Positions 24,701 through 35,795 of a DNA stretch of 64,000 nt are shown in pieces. The notes under the pieces are model-generated. The model had not been told where the DNA came from and ran no database searches. It was given only the letters and a program-made list of their open reading frames with translations. Source of the stretch: Tretioscincus oriximinensis (Eukaryota > Chordata > Lepidosauria > Squamata > Gymnophthalmidae); the NCBI GenBank assembly GCA_022410635.1, contig JAJVDF010000502.1, forward strand, positions 664,102-728,101, in the 5' to 3' direction. A program made the position numbers and the translations under genes. How positions within the stretch are numbered: position 1 is the stretch's first letter; each line of letters starts with the position of its first letter.

Positions 24701-27700
24701 ACTTGAGGAGATTCATGCATTTAATTAACTAACTAGTGGAATAAGCCCATTCCTGAGTTTAATGCAATGGGGGGGGGGTGTCTAGCTTATTCCTCCTCCC
24801 ACTTTCTCATTGCTCCTTCTTGTGTTCCTTCCCTATTCCTGCTGTTGTGTTGTGTAGGTCACATGACAACCACTGCTGCCCTAGCTTTAGAACATTGACA
24901 TCACTCTAGGTCCTGGGATTCGGTCAGACATTGTCTTCCAAATAACTTTCAGGAACTATTATGACTCCAGGAAATACAGTCAATATATAGAGAGTGATTA
25001 TGCAGACTTGGAACAATTGTTTTAAGAAATTAGAAACTGTCACACAGCCTCTTAAATGGGGGGGGGGGGGCAACATAAAGCCCACAAGGAACTAGATTGG
25101 TCGCATTCCTGAGTTCTCTTTAAATTCGAGGTGTCAAAGCATCCTTTGCCCTTTGAGGGGCTGGCAGGTCCTGCAGGTTCTAGAACATCTGCAAATTATG
25201 ATGAGTTCATTACATCATTTGCCCAGCGACTGCTTTACTCCCAGCCTCTTCATGTTGCCACCTTACCATGAATTCAGCCTGATACAGACGACTATCATCC
25301 TTGAAAGCTTTTGCCATGAAGACATACAGGCCATCTTCCTCACAGGCAGCATGGACATTCAACAGTTCCTGAACTGTCTCAGTGGGCAACTTCAGCTTCT
25401 GCTCCATCAGCTCCACGTAGCGAGCAACGGCGTCCCGCACGGCTGCGGAATTCTCGATCTCAGCCAAGGCCAGCACTGCGTTCTCCATGCAAGGCACCTT
25501 CCCGCTTCGGATGGTGTCTACATAGGTCACCAACAGGTTTGCCAGCACTGTGAGGAAAAAAATAGACACTGTTGAGGCTGTGCATCAACAGCATCAAGTT
25601 GCCTGTCATCTTTGCTCTACAATATTACTAGAAGACGAAGAATCTGATTTTTATACTTGGCCTTTCTCACCTGAAGGGACTCAGAGCGGATTGCAAGGTT
25701 AATTTTTGCCCATCTACTCTATCTTCCGCTTCAGATTAATGGTGGTGCTCCTTTATCTAATTGAAATGTAGATTGCAATTTTACATTGCAAATTTACTTT
25801 CTTTCGAATGCCTGAGTTTACTAGAGTTGAAGGCCAGTATAGGGTGCTCACCCCACTCCACATCTGACACGGGGCCTGAAAGACCGGCTCTTAGTGACTG
25901 CGCCATTCGTACTACATCTTGACATAAGAACGTAAGGGGAGCCGTGCTGAAACAGGTCGGAGCCCATCTAGTCCAGCATTCTGTATCAAACAGAGGTCCA
26001 CCAATTGACCACCAAGATTAGAGAGCATAACTAGTTATTTGGTTATTTAGTGATTAAGATAATTAAGGTCAGTAATTGAGCAGGAGGACTAGGGGTTTCC
26101 TTCTCCCTTGTCTTGCTTTTGGGGTGAATCAAACACCTGATCTTGAAACACTCTGTAATTTGCTACTTTAATGGTCTTCAGCTTGAGGCCTTTGTGATTC
26201 AAGCTGCTTTCCAAGTTATATATCAAAATAAAGCCTACGACAGAAAGGGAAATAATAATAGCAGACTACCTGACTGCAATTCTTTCAGGCCAGGGTCCAA
26301 TTCTGAGAGGATGGTGAAAGGTCACCCTAAGTAATGCCATAGCTATTGAATCTGCATGTTTACAGGCGCTGTTAAGACGATGACCAGTGTAACACATGGT
26401 GGCATAAGCACCTGCAGGATTTAGGCTGTATTTTTGCGCATGGGCTGTAATTTCTATTCTCCATGTTTTGAAACCACTTGAAAAGGATAGATAAGGGAAT
26501 ATTTTAAGTGAATAAATAATACATAACCCATCAAGGATTAGTTTGCTCAACTGACTGTGGCTAGAAAGAGATTAAATTAAAAAATGTTGGAAAACCTACA
26601 GGTAATATTGCTATCCCAGTCTATGTAACATTAAGGCTTTGCACTGAATCATGGGATCTGTAGCTCTAGGAACCCACTTGAAACTAATTCCAAAACTTAC
26701 TGCGCCCATTGACAATGTGGCCGCCTGGGATCGTCTTTGCATTTGATTTCTGGAAGATATAACGGCAGAACTGTCTTGCTTGTTCGACAAACTCAGGTTC
26801 TAGCTCGCTCTCCATCATGGTTTCCAGTTTAGGTAGGTTCTTCCTGGTTGTAGGGCGGTCGAAAATAAAACATTTTCGTTTTGGAAAGAAGGTCCGGATG
26901 CATTTGCGAGGCAGGTTGTGCATTTCAGCTTCATGTGAATTTCCTATAGGCATAGAAAAAAAAATGCAGTACTTGGATGTCAAACTAGGATGGCCTGGGA
27001 CTAACCACTCTCTGAAGTGTGTTCACATCTGCGTGTATATGAACATGTACAGTTGAGTGGCGTAGTTATCCTAATAGCAATCTTTACTGGCAATCTTTTT
27101 TGCCAAAAATATTGATATATATATATATATTTTAAACATACAACACAACGGATTCAAACGGTTTCAACTCAATACACAAAATAGACCTTGCTACATCCAA
27201 TTGAAATACATCTTCTCTGTCCTTCCTTCAGCATTTCAGAAACATATTAGACATATTAAAATTGAAAAATTAATCTCATACAATGTTTGTGTGTTTCCAA
27301 ATGTATTTCCAAATCCCTTCATCCAAGTCCAAGTACCTATCCAGAAAAATATACACTGCTCAAACAAATAAAGGGAACACTCAAATAACACGTCCTAGAT
27401 CTAAATGAATGAAATATTCTAATTGAATACTTTGTTCTGTACAAAGTTGAACATGCTGACAACAAAAGCACAAAAAAATCATCAATGGAAATCAAATTCA
27501 ATAACCAATGGAGGCCTGGATTTGGAGTCACACACAAAAGTAAAGTGGAAAACACACTACAGGCTGATGTAGTGTCCTTCAAACAAGTCAAAATGAGGCT
27601 CAGTATTGTGTGTGGCCTCCACGTGCCTGTATGACCTCCCTACAATGCCTGGGCATGCTCCTGATGAGGTTGCGGATGGTCTCCCGAGGATCTTCTCCCA

Positions 27701-30700
27701 GACCTAAAGCATTTGCCAACTCCTGGACCATCTGTGGTGCAACGTGACGTTGGTGGATGGAGCAAGACATGTCCGAAATGTGCTCAATCTGATTCAGGTC
27801 TGGGGAATGGGCGGGCCAGTCCATAGCTTCAATGCCTTCATCTTGCAGGAACTGCTAACACACTCCAGCCACATGAGGTCTGGCATTGTCCTGCATTAGG
27901 AACAACCCAGGGCCAACCGCACCAGCATATGGTCTCACAAGGGGTCTGAGGATCTCATCTCGGTACCTAATGGCAGTCAGGCTAACGCTGGAGAGACATG
28001 GAGGGCTGTGCGGCCCTCCAAAGAAATGCCACCCCACAGCATTACTGACCCACAGCCTGCTGGGGGTCATTTTGCAGGGCTCTGGCAGTGCTCCTCCAGT
28101 TCCTCCTTGCACAAAGGTGGAGGTAGCCGTCCTGCTGCTGGGTTGTTGCCCTCCTAAAACCCCCTCCACATCTCCTGGTGTATTGGCTTGTCTCCTGGTA
28201 GCGCCTCCAGCCTCTGGACACTACGCTGACAGACACAGCAAACCTTCTTGCCACAGCTTGCATTGATGTGCTATCCTGGATAAGCTGCACTACCTGAGCC
28301 ACTTGTGTGGGTTGCAGAGTCTCATGCTACCACGAGTGTGAAAGCACAACTAACATTCAAAAGTCACCAAACCATCAGCCAGAAAGCATTGGGACTGAGA
28401 TGTGGTCTGCGGTTCCCAACTGCAGAAACACTCTTTTATTGAGTTTGTCTTGATAATTGCCAATAATTTCCACCTGTTGTCTATTCCATTTGCACAACAG
28501 CATGTCAAATTGATTGCCAATCAGTGTTGCTTCCTAAGTGAACAGTTTGATTTCACAGAAGTTTGATTTACTTGGAGTTATAGTCTGTTGTTTAACTGTT
28601 CCCTTTATTTGTTTGAGCAGTGTAGCTTAACGGGAAACTTTCTAGAAGGGATCAGTATCGATAGCTAATTGGTCAAAGGGTTTAAGCCAGTCCACTGATC
28701 CAGTTCTAACTCAGTTGCAGTAATTGAGCTGAATAATAAAATCACTTTCTCAGAGCTATAACTGAAGGCTGATCATTTAGAAGTTTTGACAAACTGATAG
28801 AATTGGTCAGAAAGCCAGCAGAGTTTAAAACAAACAGACAAGGACAACTCAACAGACAAAGAGAGATGTATGTAACAGAAACACTCCTTTTTCAAGGTAA
28901 CAAGTGAGGCCCTGCCCTTCCTCCAATTAGCAGCTCACCTGCCCTACAGACACCATCTCTGGCATCAGGTTAACAATCCTGGTAATACTTAGAGTATTCC
29001 AATATGCTAACATAAACTACATAAACATTTACAACAATAGCAGAACTGTTACTCAAAAAACTGCTAAACAATATTTCCTGTACATTCATAATTGTACCTT
29101 TCTTTAGTTTCAAGGAATTTTCCAAGTATTCATCCTCCGTGACAGGTTCACCATTCAGCTCCAGCTGCAAAGTGAAATCCCTCAAGGCCCAAACAAAAGT
29201 AGGAAAAAAACGGACGAACTCTGAAGAATCTCCATCAACGTCGTCCACAAATGAGGACTTTGCTTTGATCTGCTCAGTCAGCTCTGTCACATAACTATTT
29301 ATTTGGTTTAGGAATAATAAAGCTCACAGCTGTTTCCTTTGGGGTAGAAAGCTCCCTCAGAAATGTGGTAATTCATCATCAGTATGGTGATCAGCTGTAA
29401 AATAGATGCATAGGAAGGCCTTCTCTATGGCTGCTCCACAACATGGAACAGCCTTTTATTTCTGACAGAGGGCATGGATCTTATTTCTTGGCCTTCTGTT
29501 ACCCACTTGGGACCAATGGTGAAGGGCGGGACAAAAATTGCCAAATAAACAAATAAATAAAAACGGGACACTCCGTCTTTCCTTCAGAGAATGGTCTCTA
29601 GAATATTTCCTGCCTTCTGCACTCCTCCAGGCAGAAGCATTCCTGCTCTTAGTTCAGGAACTGGAAATGTGAAGACTGCATTCTCTAACTTTCTTTGATC
29701 TATATGCCTGGCTGCCCCCTCCCTCAGTGTGATTGGATGTGTAATAACAGGGGACCTTGAATTTCCAAAGGAATGTTTTAACAGCACAATAATGGTTGTA
29801 GACTGCTTGAAAACTGGAGTGCCAACTTTGATCACTGCACATTGCAGCAAACTGCATGCTAATCAGGTCAAGATTGGAATGGGGACTGTAGACAATGGTG
29901 AGATGCAGCCCGTTTGCACTGGTTCAGTAGAACGTACCATTTTTTTTGTTGACTTCGGCAAACCGATGGTTAAACCACCAAGGCCGCGCCTCCTGTCAGA
30001 AATGACATCACTTAAGATGTCATTTCTGGTTGCTGCTTCCTGGAATGCCATCATTTAAGATGCATTCAGTGCCGGGAGTCGTACACTTTTACAGAAATCC
30101 TGTTCCACATATCTTGTACTGGGATTTTTCTGATTTCTGGAGCCTGAGAGCGGACATGACATCATTCATGATGCAAGGGGGCTAGTAGAACATAGAGACT
30201 AGCAGTAGAAAAGTAGGTGGCATGAGCTTTCGTAGACACGTCTACTTCTTCAGATGCACTTCCAGTCCCTGCTTCCAGAAAGGGTGCTGCAAATTACATC
30301 ATTTCCTGGAGGGACCAGAAGTGATGTCAACCGGATGTAATGCACGTGCAATTTTTGGCCCCAAAAACAGCAACTCTAAATAAGAACAAGTTGTTAAATT
30401 ATTGTGTATAAACCTACACCTTCCCTTCCATCACATGCCTTCCTCTTTGTTCATTGCTACTGTGGAAAGCACCAGGAAAAGCTTCTTCAGCAAACGGTGT
30501 GAAAATTAAGTAATTCAGAAGGATACTGGAGTTGATCCATAGCATGCTGGTCAATGGTGCCTATACTGTTGTAGACCAAGGTGCTGCTAAGCAACAAAGC
30601 CAAAGCAAAGATCCAGGAGTCGTTTTGACTGTCACCCTAAGGGGAGAAAAAGCAAAGAATTATTGACTTTAAGTGCTGTTTTTCTTCTTCAGTTTCCTGT

Positions 30701-33700
30701 TGATGTTCAAGTTGTGCAGTGCAGAAAAATGTGATTCATTTATTAAGGCCACCTGCAAAAGACAGGAAGCCTCCAATGGCTTTTAAGCAAGATAACTGTA
30801 GATTACAATTCAAAGTTCAAAACCACCCTGGTTCTCGATGCCGCCTGCTTAAGTTCTCTTTTCTTCAAACATATCTAGTTCCACAGAAAAGTAGCTACCA
30901 GCAGTTCTACGCTGAAGATATCTATTCCTGTCACTCCTTAGTGAAAACCAATTAGTTCAGTCGCTAAGGAACCCGTCTCTCATCTGGGAGGTGGGGTTTC
31001 GAAGCCCTGTGTGGGACGCGGGGAGGGCTGCACTAGCCTGCAGCTCCAGCCAACCCAGCTATTCGAAAGCAAGAATTGCAAGAAATTGCAACTGACTGCA
31101 AGTAGATACATGGGAACCACCACAGCCTGGTGTGCCAGTTTGGTGTAGTGGTTAGAGTGTTGGACTCGTACCTGGTAGTCTCCCGGTTCGATTCCTCACT
31201 CCTCCACGAAAGCCAGCTGGGTGACCTTGGGCCAGTCACAGTTCTTTGAACTCTCTTAGCCCCACCTACTCCACAGGGTGTCTGTTGCGGAGAAAGCAAC
31301 AAAAAGCTATGTGCGCCGCCCTATGATTGGCCGCCCTGAGACCTTCGGGTATAGGGCGTGATACAGGTACAAATAAATAAATAAATAAGGCAGAATGTCA
31401 GCATTCAGGCAAAAATACCCTTGTAAACTGCTTTGAGTCCCTTTGAAAGATGAGAAAAGAACCCAGTTCTTCTTCATCTTATAACCTCTAAGAATCACCA
31501 ATTTAAGCCTAAGACAGGTGAGGGGAACCTTTTTTCTGCCAGGGGCCCTTTGGAAAGTTGTAATATCACTGAAGGACCATACCCCCACTCTCCCCGAGGC
31601 TACACTCCCAATCTACCAAGGTCATACTCCCTCCTGCCCAGGCACCCAGCCCACCCCAGCACAGGTTCTGATGTGGTACAAGTCCAGGATGGCATGTGGA
31701 TAACAGGCCTTAGTCCACTTTCTGGAACAGAATAAAGCTAAATGTGAATCAAGCAAGAATTACTACAAGTCAGATTTAGGGCTTTTCTGCACTTACTTTA
31801 GACCCAGGGCCTCTCTTCAGCACAGTGTGAATATGGGAGACCTCAACTGCCACTAGTATATTCCAGATCTGGAGGGCCTATGTCTGGATTGTCAGTGGCC
31901 ATGATTTAACAGGTCCACAGAAATATATTTAGGAGAGAACTTGGATCATTCAAGCCATGCAGAAGGTACACACTTCCACGTTCTGGAATTCTGGGGGATT
32001 CATTTAGGTGGTGCACCAAATTGTGTATCCCGCAGAGAGCTCTATGGCCATGAACCTTAGTTCCTGTGTACAAGAGATCAACGAAGCCAACTACAAAGAA
32101 CACACAAATTTTAGGGCCAGTGCAGGGCGCAATAGATACACCTGTGAAGACAAGCATTGTTCTGAACTCATCTATTCTAGCCCTGGGACAGATTGCTAAA
32201 TCCACATCACCAGGTTCCAACCTATGCTGATGAATGCAGAAAGGAACCAGGAGTTTTCCCTGGCCCTTACCATGGGTGGACCACTTGTATCTTCTGCAGC
32301 TATCAAATATTAACTGACTAGCAAGTGCAAATTCAGTTAGAACATCATCCAGTACGGAAGTCCCGCCTCACCTTTTCTACATCACCAAGTCCTTCTGTAT
32401 CCAGGAGTACGAGGGTTTCCTTTGGCCTGGTAGGATGGGGGACTATCCACATCCAGATCCCCTTTGTGTTCGCTTGCACCGTAGAGCCTAGAGGGAAGCC
32501 TAGATGTAGAAAGGGGAGAAATGTGAATTCTGCAGTAGACATGGGTGTTAGCATAGTGCCTCATAATGGTTTGGGAGGCTGTTAAGCTGCTTTCGGGGAG
32601 AGAAAGGGGAAAAGCGAACATGATCCTGACTGACCAGGCACGGAGCAGGAAGACCAGTTCATGCAACTGTGGAAAGGGCCTAAAGGTAGAGAAGTGTTCT
32701 ATGTTTTTAAGGTCTTTTTATTTTTATCACAGAAAGATAATATTATATAGTTTTAATTAATAAGAAGAACAAAAGGTGCATAGTATCCACAGTCAAATCT
32801 TCATAGCCAAGCCAAACCCCTGAAACACTGCAAATGCATTAATTCATTTTCTAGAAGGTTTTGAATATTTATCTAATTAAAAATAGACACAATGTCTTCA
32901 AATAGAGAGGAATTTTGGCTCCGATGAAGGTGAGGGTGAACAAGTGTGTCTTCACCATACATCTGAACGTGTACAGCAAGTCAAGTAGACGAATCATTAA
33001 TAATAAACTAAGCCTCTATTGTTTGATCTTAGTTCAAAGCTTTGTTAAAATTTATGTGAATAATATAAAGCATAGGTGCCTGATGCACTCCCCAAAGGGG
33101 AGCATCCCACAGAAGGCCCTCCCATGTGTCCACATCCCTTTAACAAGGAGGTGGGACCATCAGGAGAGCCTCATTGGAGGACCTTAAGAGTACGATCCAC
33201 TTAATTTCCCATGAAATTACAAGTAATATAAAAAGTTCTGCAACAGAATGTCAGTCTTAATATAACGCAAATGAAACCTATTAAAATTAATGACCAAAAA
33301 TGGACCTAACAATTTTTATTAATTTGTTCTAACCTCATTCGCTAGCATTTCTAAAGGCAGAAATACTCTGAACTCTATGGTCTTATCACGTCTTCATATC
33401 CTCTGAACTTTATGATGCACATATGTTATCTGAACTCTGTGATCCACATACATCCTCTGAACTTTAGTACTCAGGTATTTCTCTATGGTACAGACCAGAC
33501 CAGGTGCCAGTTGACAACAGTAATAAACAACCAGCTTCCGGTTTTTCATCTTCCGGCAGCATCTTTGTTTCTGGCTTCATGGGAATCAGTTACATTTCTA
33601 CCTGCTTTTCTACACCATTTTTCCAGGAAGACAAGTGCTTATTTAAAGGGGAGCCACTTCACAAAGTAGCAGTAGCGGTTCCAATGTGAAGTCCTGCCCA

Positions 33701-34063
33701 CAGAAAGAACTTTTCTGCTAAAAGAAAGTTGCCCAGGGGTTCCTTCCCAGCATGCATTACTTCTAATTTTATCAATTTGAGAAGAGAATACGGCTTTCAC
33801 CCCTCTCCTCCTCCTTTGTGGTTTCCTTTTGACCTTTCCCCTCCATCCCCATGGGTGCTTTCCTATGACTTACCTTTATTTTTGCCAGCCAGTTTGTTCA
33901 TGAGGTAGGACTTGCCCGTCCTGTAGAGCCCCACAATGGCAACCACCACCACTGGCTCGTCGATTCTGGAAAGCAACTGAAGGGCATCTTGGCAGACCAG
34001 GAGTTTTCGGTCCTTGTTCTCGATCAAGCACATCGGAGCAGGCATAGAAAACTTGGATGCCAT
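18536..34063 (-). CDS. GBP: GBP-B: guanylate-binding protein with hydrophobic C-terminal tail, complete (623 aa)
   Basis: Spliced minus-strand gene; coding exons 34063-33874, 32499-32372, 30636-30527, 29294-29098, 26943-26701, 25547-25267, 23677-23465, 20683-20581, 19663-19470 and 18748-18536. They total 1872 nt and read without a break to TAA. Motifs: P-loop GLYRTGKS 45-52, Thr75, DTEG 97-100, RD in ALRDF, then the all-helical middle domain and a long charged coiled-coil effector region (about 454-590). The C-terminus is unusual. Instead of a CaaX box, the final ~40 residues are hydrophobic and glycine-rich and end in SFLKLW, so membrane binding, if any, would not rely on prenylation. Some mammalian GBPs also lack CaaX (known for the family); the particular tail type was not matched. 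Neighbours are GBP-A (stop to A promoter about 5 kb) and GBP-C (about 13 kb). One intron holds the 845-base gap, so an unseen alternative exon there is possible. Confidence 0.95.
19036..19280 (-). mobile_element. SINE fragment in GBP-B intron
   Basis: Minus-strand SINE body: ACAGACACTTTGTGAAGTAG and CAGATAAGAGTCCAGCACTC are the reverse of the conserved core and head. Confidence 0.65.
19470..19663 (-). CDS. GBP: GBP-B exon 10 (coiled-coil effector helix)
   Basis: 194 nt, acceptor GGAACAG|AGGCAAC, donor TTCAG|GTAATTG. Codes [20 protein letters not shown] and a long charged helix ending NAKLQ. Splicing at the next AG two bases later would give an early stop, so this acceptor is chosen. Confidence 0.92.
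20110..20300 (-). mobile_element. L2 LINE 3' fragment
   Basis: AGATCTTT..GGGCAGG, GGTGTTCCTTCAAATATCTG and TACCTTGAATTGTGCT match the L2 at 40912-41040. Confidence 0.6.
20581..20683 (-). CDS. GBP: GBP-B exon 9 (effector domain start)
   Basis: 103 nt, acceptor ATGAAG|GCAAAAG, donor GGCAG|GTGAGC. Codes [20 protein letters not shown] and [14 protein letters not shown]. Confidence 0.93.
20765..22112 (-). mobile_element. CR1 LINE containing an assembly gap
   Basis: The 3' end is at 20765 (reverse of CTTCTTATGTT). The minus strand at 22074-21876 codes [20 protein letters not shown], a CR1 reverse transcriptase segment with the catalytic-region YLDF. Bases 21031-21875 are N. Inside the GBP-B intron after exon 8. 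Confidence 0.85.
21031..21875. other. Assembly gap (845 N)
   Basis: Unsequenced. The flanks are both CR1 in the same orientation, so the missing DNA is probably CR1. Confidence 0.98.
22110..22440 (-). mobile_element. SINE-like repeat, TTTTCACC family
   Basis: GGTTAATTTTCACCCGAAG and CTACTTTCTTTCGAACAGCT, shared with 25628-25915 and 8262-8515. Confidence 0.55.
23465..23677 (-). CDS. GBP: GBP-B exon 8 (middle domain)
   Basis: 213 nt, acceptor GCCACAG|AAAATT, donor GTCATG|GTAGGAC. Codes [20 protein letters not shown] and [10 protein letters not shown]. Confidence 0.95.
25267..25547 (-). CDS. GBP: GBP-B exon 7 (middle domain start)
   Basis: 281 nt, acceptor CTCACAG|TGCTGG, donor TTCATG|GTAAGG. 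Codes [20 protein letters not shown] and the [13 protein letters not shown] helix. Its DNA is very close to GBP-A exon 7, including the first bases of the upstream intron. Confidence 0.95.
25628..25915 (-). mobile_element. SINE-like repeat, TTTTCACC family
   Basis: GGTTAATTTTTGCCCATC, TACTTTCTTTCGAATGCC, and on the minus strand a tRNA-like GGCGCAGTCACTAAGAGCCG head. Confidence 0.6.
25921..26090 (-). mobile_element. CR1 LINE 3' end fragment
   Basis: ACATAAGAACGTAAGGGGAG and AGCCCATCTAGTCCAGCATT are the reverse of a CR1 3' terminus. Confidence 0.65.
26701..26943 (-). CDS. GBP: GBP-B exon 6 (end of G domain)
   Basis: 243 nt, acceptor CTATAG|GAAATTC, donor CGCA|GTAAGTT. Codes [19 protein letters not shown] and PGGHIVNGR. 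Confidence 0.95.
27354..28622 (-). mobile_element. Tc1-like DNA transposon (decayed) in GBP-B intron 5
   Basis: The ends are perfect inverted copies (27352-27379 and 28597-28624 including the TA target), starting CACTGCTCAAACAAATAAAG. Length 1269 bp. The minus strand codes a helix-turn-helix start ([20 protein letters not shown]), a DNARPHV block and SPDLNQIEH, typical of Tc1 DDE transposases. It is a pseudogene: one frameshift between about 28042 and 28169, and a TAG stop just after [11 protein letters not shown]. Confidence 0.92.
29098..29294 (-). CDS. GBP: GBP-B exon 5 (RD guanine-base motif)
   Basis: 197 nt, from TTATGTGACAGAG to AAAG|GTACAAT. Codes [30 protein letters not shown] and [11 protein letters not shown]. 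Confidence 0.94.
29295..30526 (-). other. GBP-B U12-type intron
   Basis: Donor GTATCCTT (30526-30519), branch site TTCCTAAAC (29314-29306) about 12 nt before the AG. Same position and phase as in GBP-A. Confidence 0.82.
29415..29572 (+). mobile_element. L2 LINE 3' end
   Basis: Sequence from AAGGCCTTCTCTATGGCTGC to a GGGCGGGACAAAAATTGC and (AAAT)n end. Confidence 0.55.
30527..30636 (-). CDS. GBP: GBP-B exon 4
   Basis: 110 nt coding [19 protein letters not shown] and on to AMDQL plus CA of a split His codon. Acceptor CCTTAG|GGTGAC, U12-like donor CTCCA|GTATCCTT. Confidence 0.93.
31131..31388 (+). mobile_element. tRNA-derived SINE with L2-like tail (full length)
   Basis: CCAGTTTGGTGTAGTGGTTA head, GGTTCGATTCC box B, CTGAGACCTTCGGGTATAGG, (AAAT)n. 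The best-preserved head in the window. Confidence 0.9.
32372..32499 (-). CDS. GBP: GBP-B exon 3 (switch I and G3 motif)
   Basis: 128 nt, acceptor ATCTAG|GCTTCCC, donor GAAAAG|GTGAGG. Codes [17 protein letters not shown] and [12 protein letters not shown]. Confidence 0.95.
33085..33192 (-). mobile_element. L2 LINE fragment
   Basis: AGAAGGCCCTCCCATGTGTC and GGAGAGCCTCATTGGAGGAC resemble the copy at 20110 and the L2 at 40.8-40.95 kb. Confidence 0.45.
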
Positions 34064-34073
34064 CCCTTGCAAC
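33874..34073 (-). CDS. GBP: GBP-B exon 2 (start codon, G1 motif)
   Basis: Acceptor TTCTAG|GTTGCAAGGG, ATG at 34063-34061, donor AAAG|GTAAGTC. Codes [18 protein letters not shown] through [17 protein letters not shown]. An internal Met7 is possible but would shorten the conserved N-terminus. Confidence 0.95.
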
Positions 34074-34202
34074 CTAGAAGGATTTATTCTGGGGGGGGGG
34101 GGGGTGTTAGAAGAAAAAAGAGATACAGTATGTGTTATCCNTCTCTTCACCCCCCCCCCCCCCCCCTGGTCTTTTCTTCTGCTTGAGGAATATAGAAAAC
34201 AA

Positions 34203-34385
34203 GATTTATTTATTTATATTTAAACCCCGCCCTACCCCCAAAGGTCTCCGGGCGGCCAACAATAAAAACAAAAATACAAAATTGCCACAGGACAACAATA
34301 TCTGAAGTTGGGAAAGAAAACAGCATTGTTTCAACCAAAGGGCACGCTTATGAGCTGCGTCTTCAAAGATCTGCTAAGAGAATAT
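34203..34385 (-). mobile_element. L2 LINE 3' end, left part
   Basis: ATTTATTTATATTTAAACCC and CCGCCCTACCCCCAAAGGTC, then TCAACCAAAGGGCACGC. Continues at 34640-34760 after an insertion. Confidence 0.65.
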
Positions 34386-34409
34386 AGCGACAGGGTTTTG
34401 GCAGGGGGG

Positions 34410-34625
34410 TGGACAGACAAGTCCGAATGGATGAGCAGTAAATGGTATAATGATGTTGTAAATACGTTAGCTGTAGAAACAGCACATTGCAGAATGCATA
34501 GTGAAAATAATACGGATATTGTTAACAAAAGTGTGAACAAAAATGGAGAACAATAAAAGTATATTTTGAGAATAAATGAAGAAGTGACAAAGAAAAGATG
34601 AAGTAAAAATTATTCTTGCAAACAC
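34410..34625. repeat. Unclassified repeat shared with GBP-C intron
   Basis: TGGATGAGCAGTAAATGGTA and following about 200 bp are related to 61525-61710. It interrupts the L2 3' end, so it is a younger insertion. Possibly an L1 3' UTR. Confidence 0.5.
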
Positions 34626-34954
34626 ACACACAAAGAGAATTTGGGGGGAACCTATTCCATCGTCTGGGGGAGAAGGCCCTGCCCCAAGTCCCGGCTCCAG
34701 AGGGGGCAGGTACAACCAGGAGGGCCTCCCTTGCAGATCTTAAGGCACGGGCAGATTAGTTACCTTTTCATTAACGGGCAGCTTGATTCCTTTTTAATTA
34801 AAGGTAATTAAAAACATTACAAGGCACAGAGCACCTCTTCACCAACAGGTAGCACCCCAATGTCGCCTGCGTGCGCTGCGTCCCCACTGAGTTTATATCT
34901 CAGGACAGAGCTTGGCCATCCACATGGAAGTGTAGGCTATGGCAGGCCCCATCG

Positions 34955-35147
34955 TCTACCACTCCTCCATGAAGCCAGCTGGCTGACCTTAGGCCAGTCG
35001 CAGTTCTTTAGAACTCTCTCAGCCCCACCCACTTCACAGGGTCTCTGTTGTGGAGAAAGCAACAAAAGCTAAACGCGCCGCCCTTTGGCTGGCCGCCCTG
35101 AGACCTTGGGGTATAGGGCGGGATATAAGTACAAATAAAGACATAAA
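34955..35147 (+). mobile_element. 5'-truncated SINE next to GBP-B exon 1
   Basis: CACTCCTCCATGAAGCCAGC to GGGCGGGATATAAGTACAAA. The tRNA-like head is missing. Lies in GBP-B intron 1. Confidence 0.75.
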
Positions 35148-35271
35148 TCCAGCAGCATCTAGATGGCAGCCGCCTAATGCGGGATCCCAACCCAAGGCTC
35201 AGTGGGGGCGGGATTGGCCTGCACAGGCGCTATGGAGAATCCCTTTCTGTGACTCCCCCGCCTCGCCTTAC

Positions 35272-35350
35272 CTTTCTCCCGGGCGTGAAAGCGGGACCGG
35301 CTGCTGCTGCCCGTCTGGGGTGGTCGCGGTCTGTGAGGCGCCGCTGCTCG
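35272..35350 (-). other. GBP: GBP-B putative non-coding exon 1
   Basis: Donor GAGAAAG|GTAAGG at 35272/35271 in GC-rich sequence, just downstream of the ISRE-like repeats at 35371-35385. The 5' end is approximate. Confidence 0.55.
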
Positions 35351-35370
35351 CGGATGGTGTAAATGAGAGC

Positions 35371-35385
35371 GAAAGCGAAAGCGAA
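35371..35385 (+). promoter_or_regulatory. ISRE-like GAAAGC repeats of GBP-B
   Basis: GAAAGCGAAAGCGAA, overlapping copies of GAAANNGAAA, about 100 nt upstream of the exon 1 donor in CpG-rich sequence. Confidence 0.68.
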
Positions 35386-35689
35386 GCCGCTGCCGTGCGC
35401 TTGGCCCCATTTCCTGGAACGGCCCCATTTCCCGGAGGCCAAGAGGAAACGAGCGCCAGGCAAGCAGCGGAGGCCTCCAAACGTCCGCCAGGCGGCCTGG
35501 CGCGCTCCGCAATTGGGGGTCATCGCGAGTGCATCACTGAGGGGCCGCGGCGGGGTCGGCGTCAGGGTGTTCGCGGGACGTTCCGCACAGGAACTGCTGG
35601 AACCCGGGAAGGCGCATCTCGCCATCGGGTCTCCCTGAGGCAGCGCCCTAGGGCGCCCTCTTGGTCGCGGAGAGGCGTCCGCCCTTAGG

Positions 35690-35795
35690 CTGCATCCACA
35701 CATCACTTCTTTACTCCACTAGAAGGAGACATTCCACAATAAAGCGTGCCTAATCTGGAATAAACCCGTCCACACAACGCTTTATTGTGGAGTAT
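35690..35795. repeat. Palindromic MITE-like repeat broken by CR1
   Basis: GGCTGCATCCACACATCACT begins the repeat. It runs to TTTATTGTGGAGTATC, where CR1 sequence starts and the right arm is missing. Confidence 0.55.

Larger units (their letters stand above)
35160..35690. promoter_or_regulatory. CpG-rich promoter region of GBP-B
   Basis: A GC-rich block with dense CG dinucleotides covering exon 1 and the ISRE-like motif, ending where the palindromic repeat at 35690 begins. GBP-A and GBP-C promoters are less CpG-dense. Long ORFs here are a by-product of base composition. Confidence 0.6.

Noticed and set aside
35050..35706. Long overlapping ORFs (up to 212 codons) on both strands
   Set aside because: CpG-rich promoter sequence with few stop codons. 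They cover the GBP-B first exon and a SINE and show no recognisable domain.
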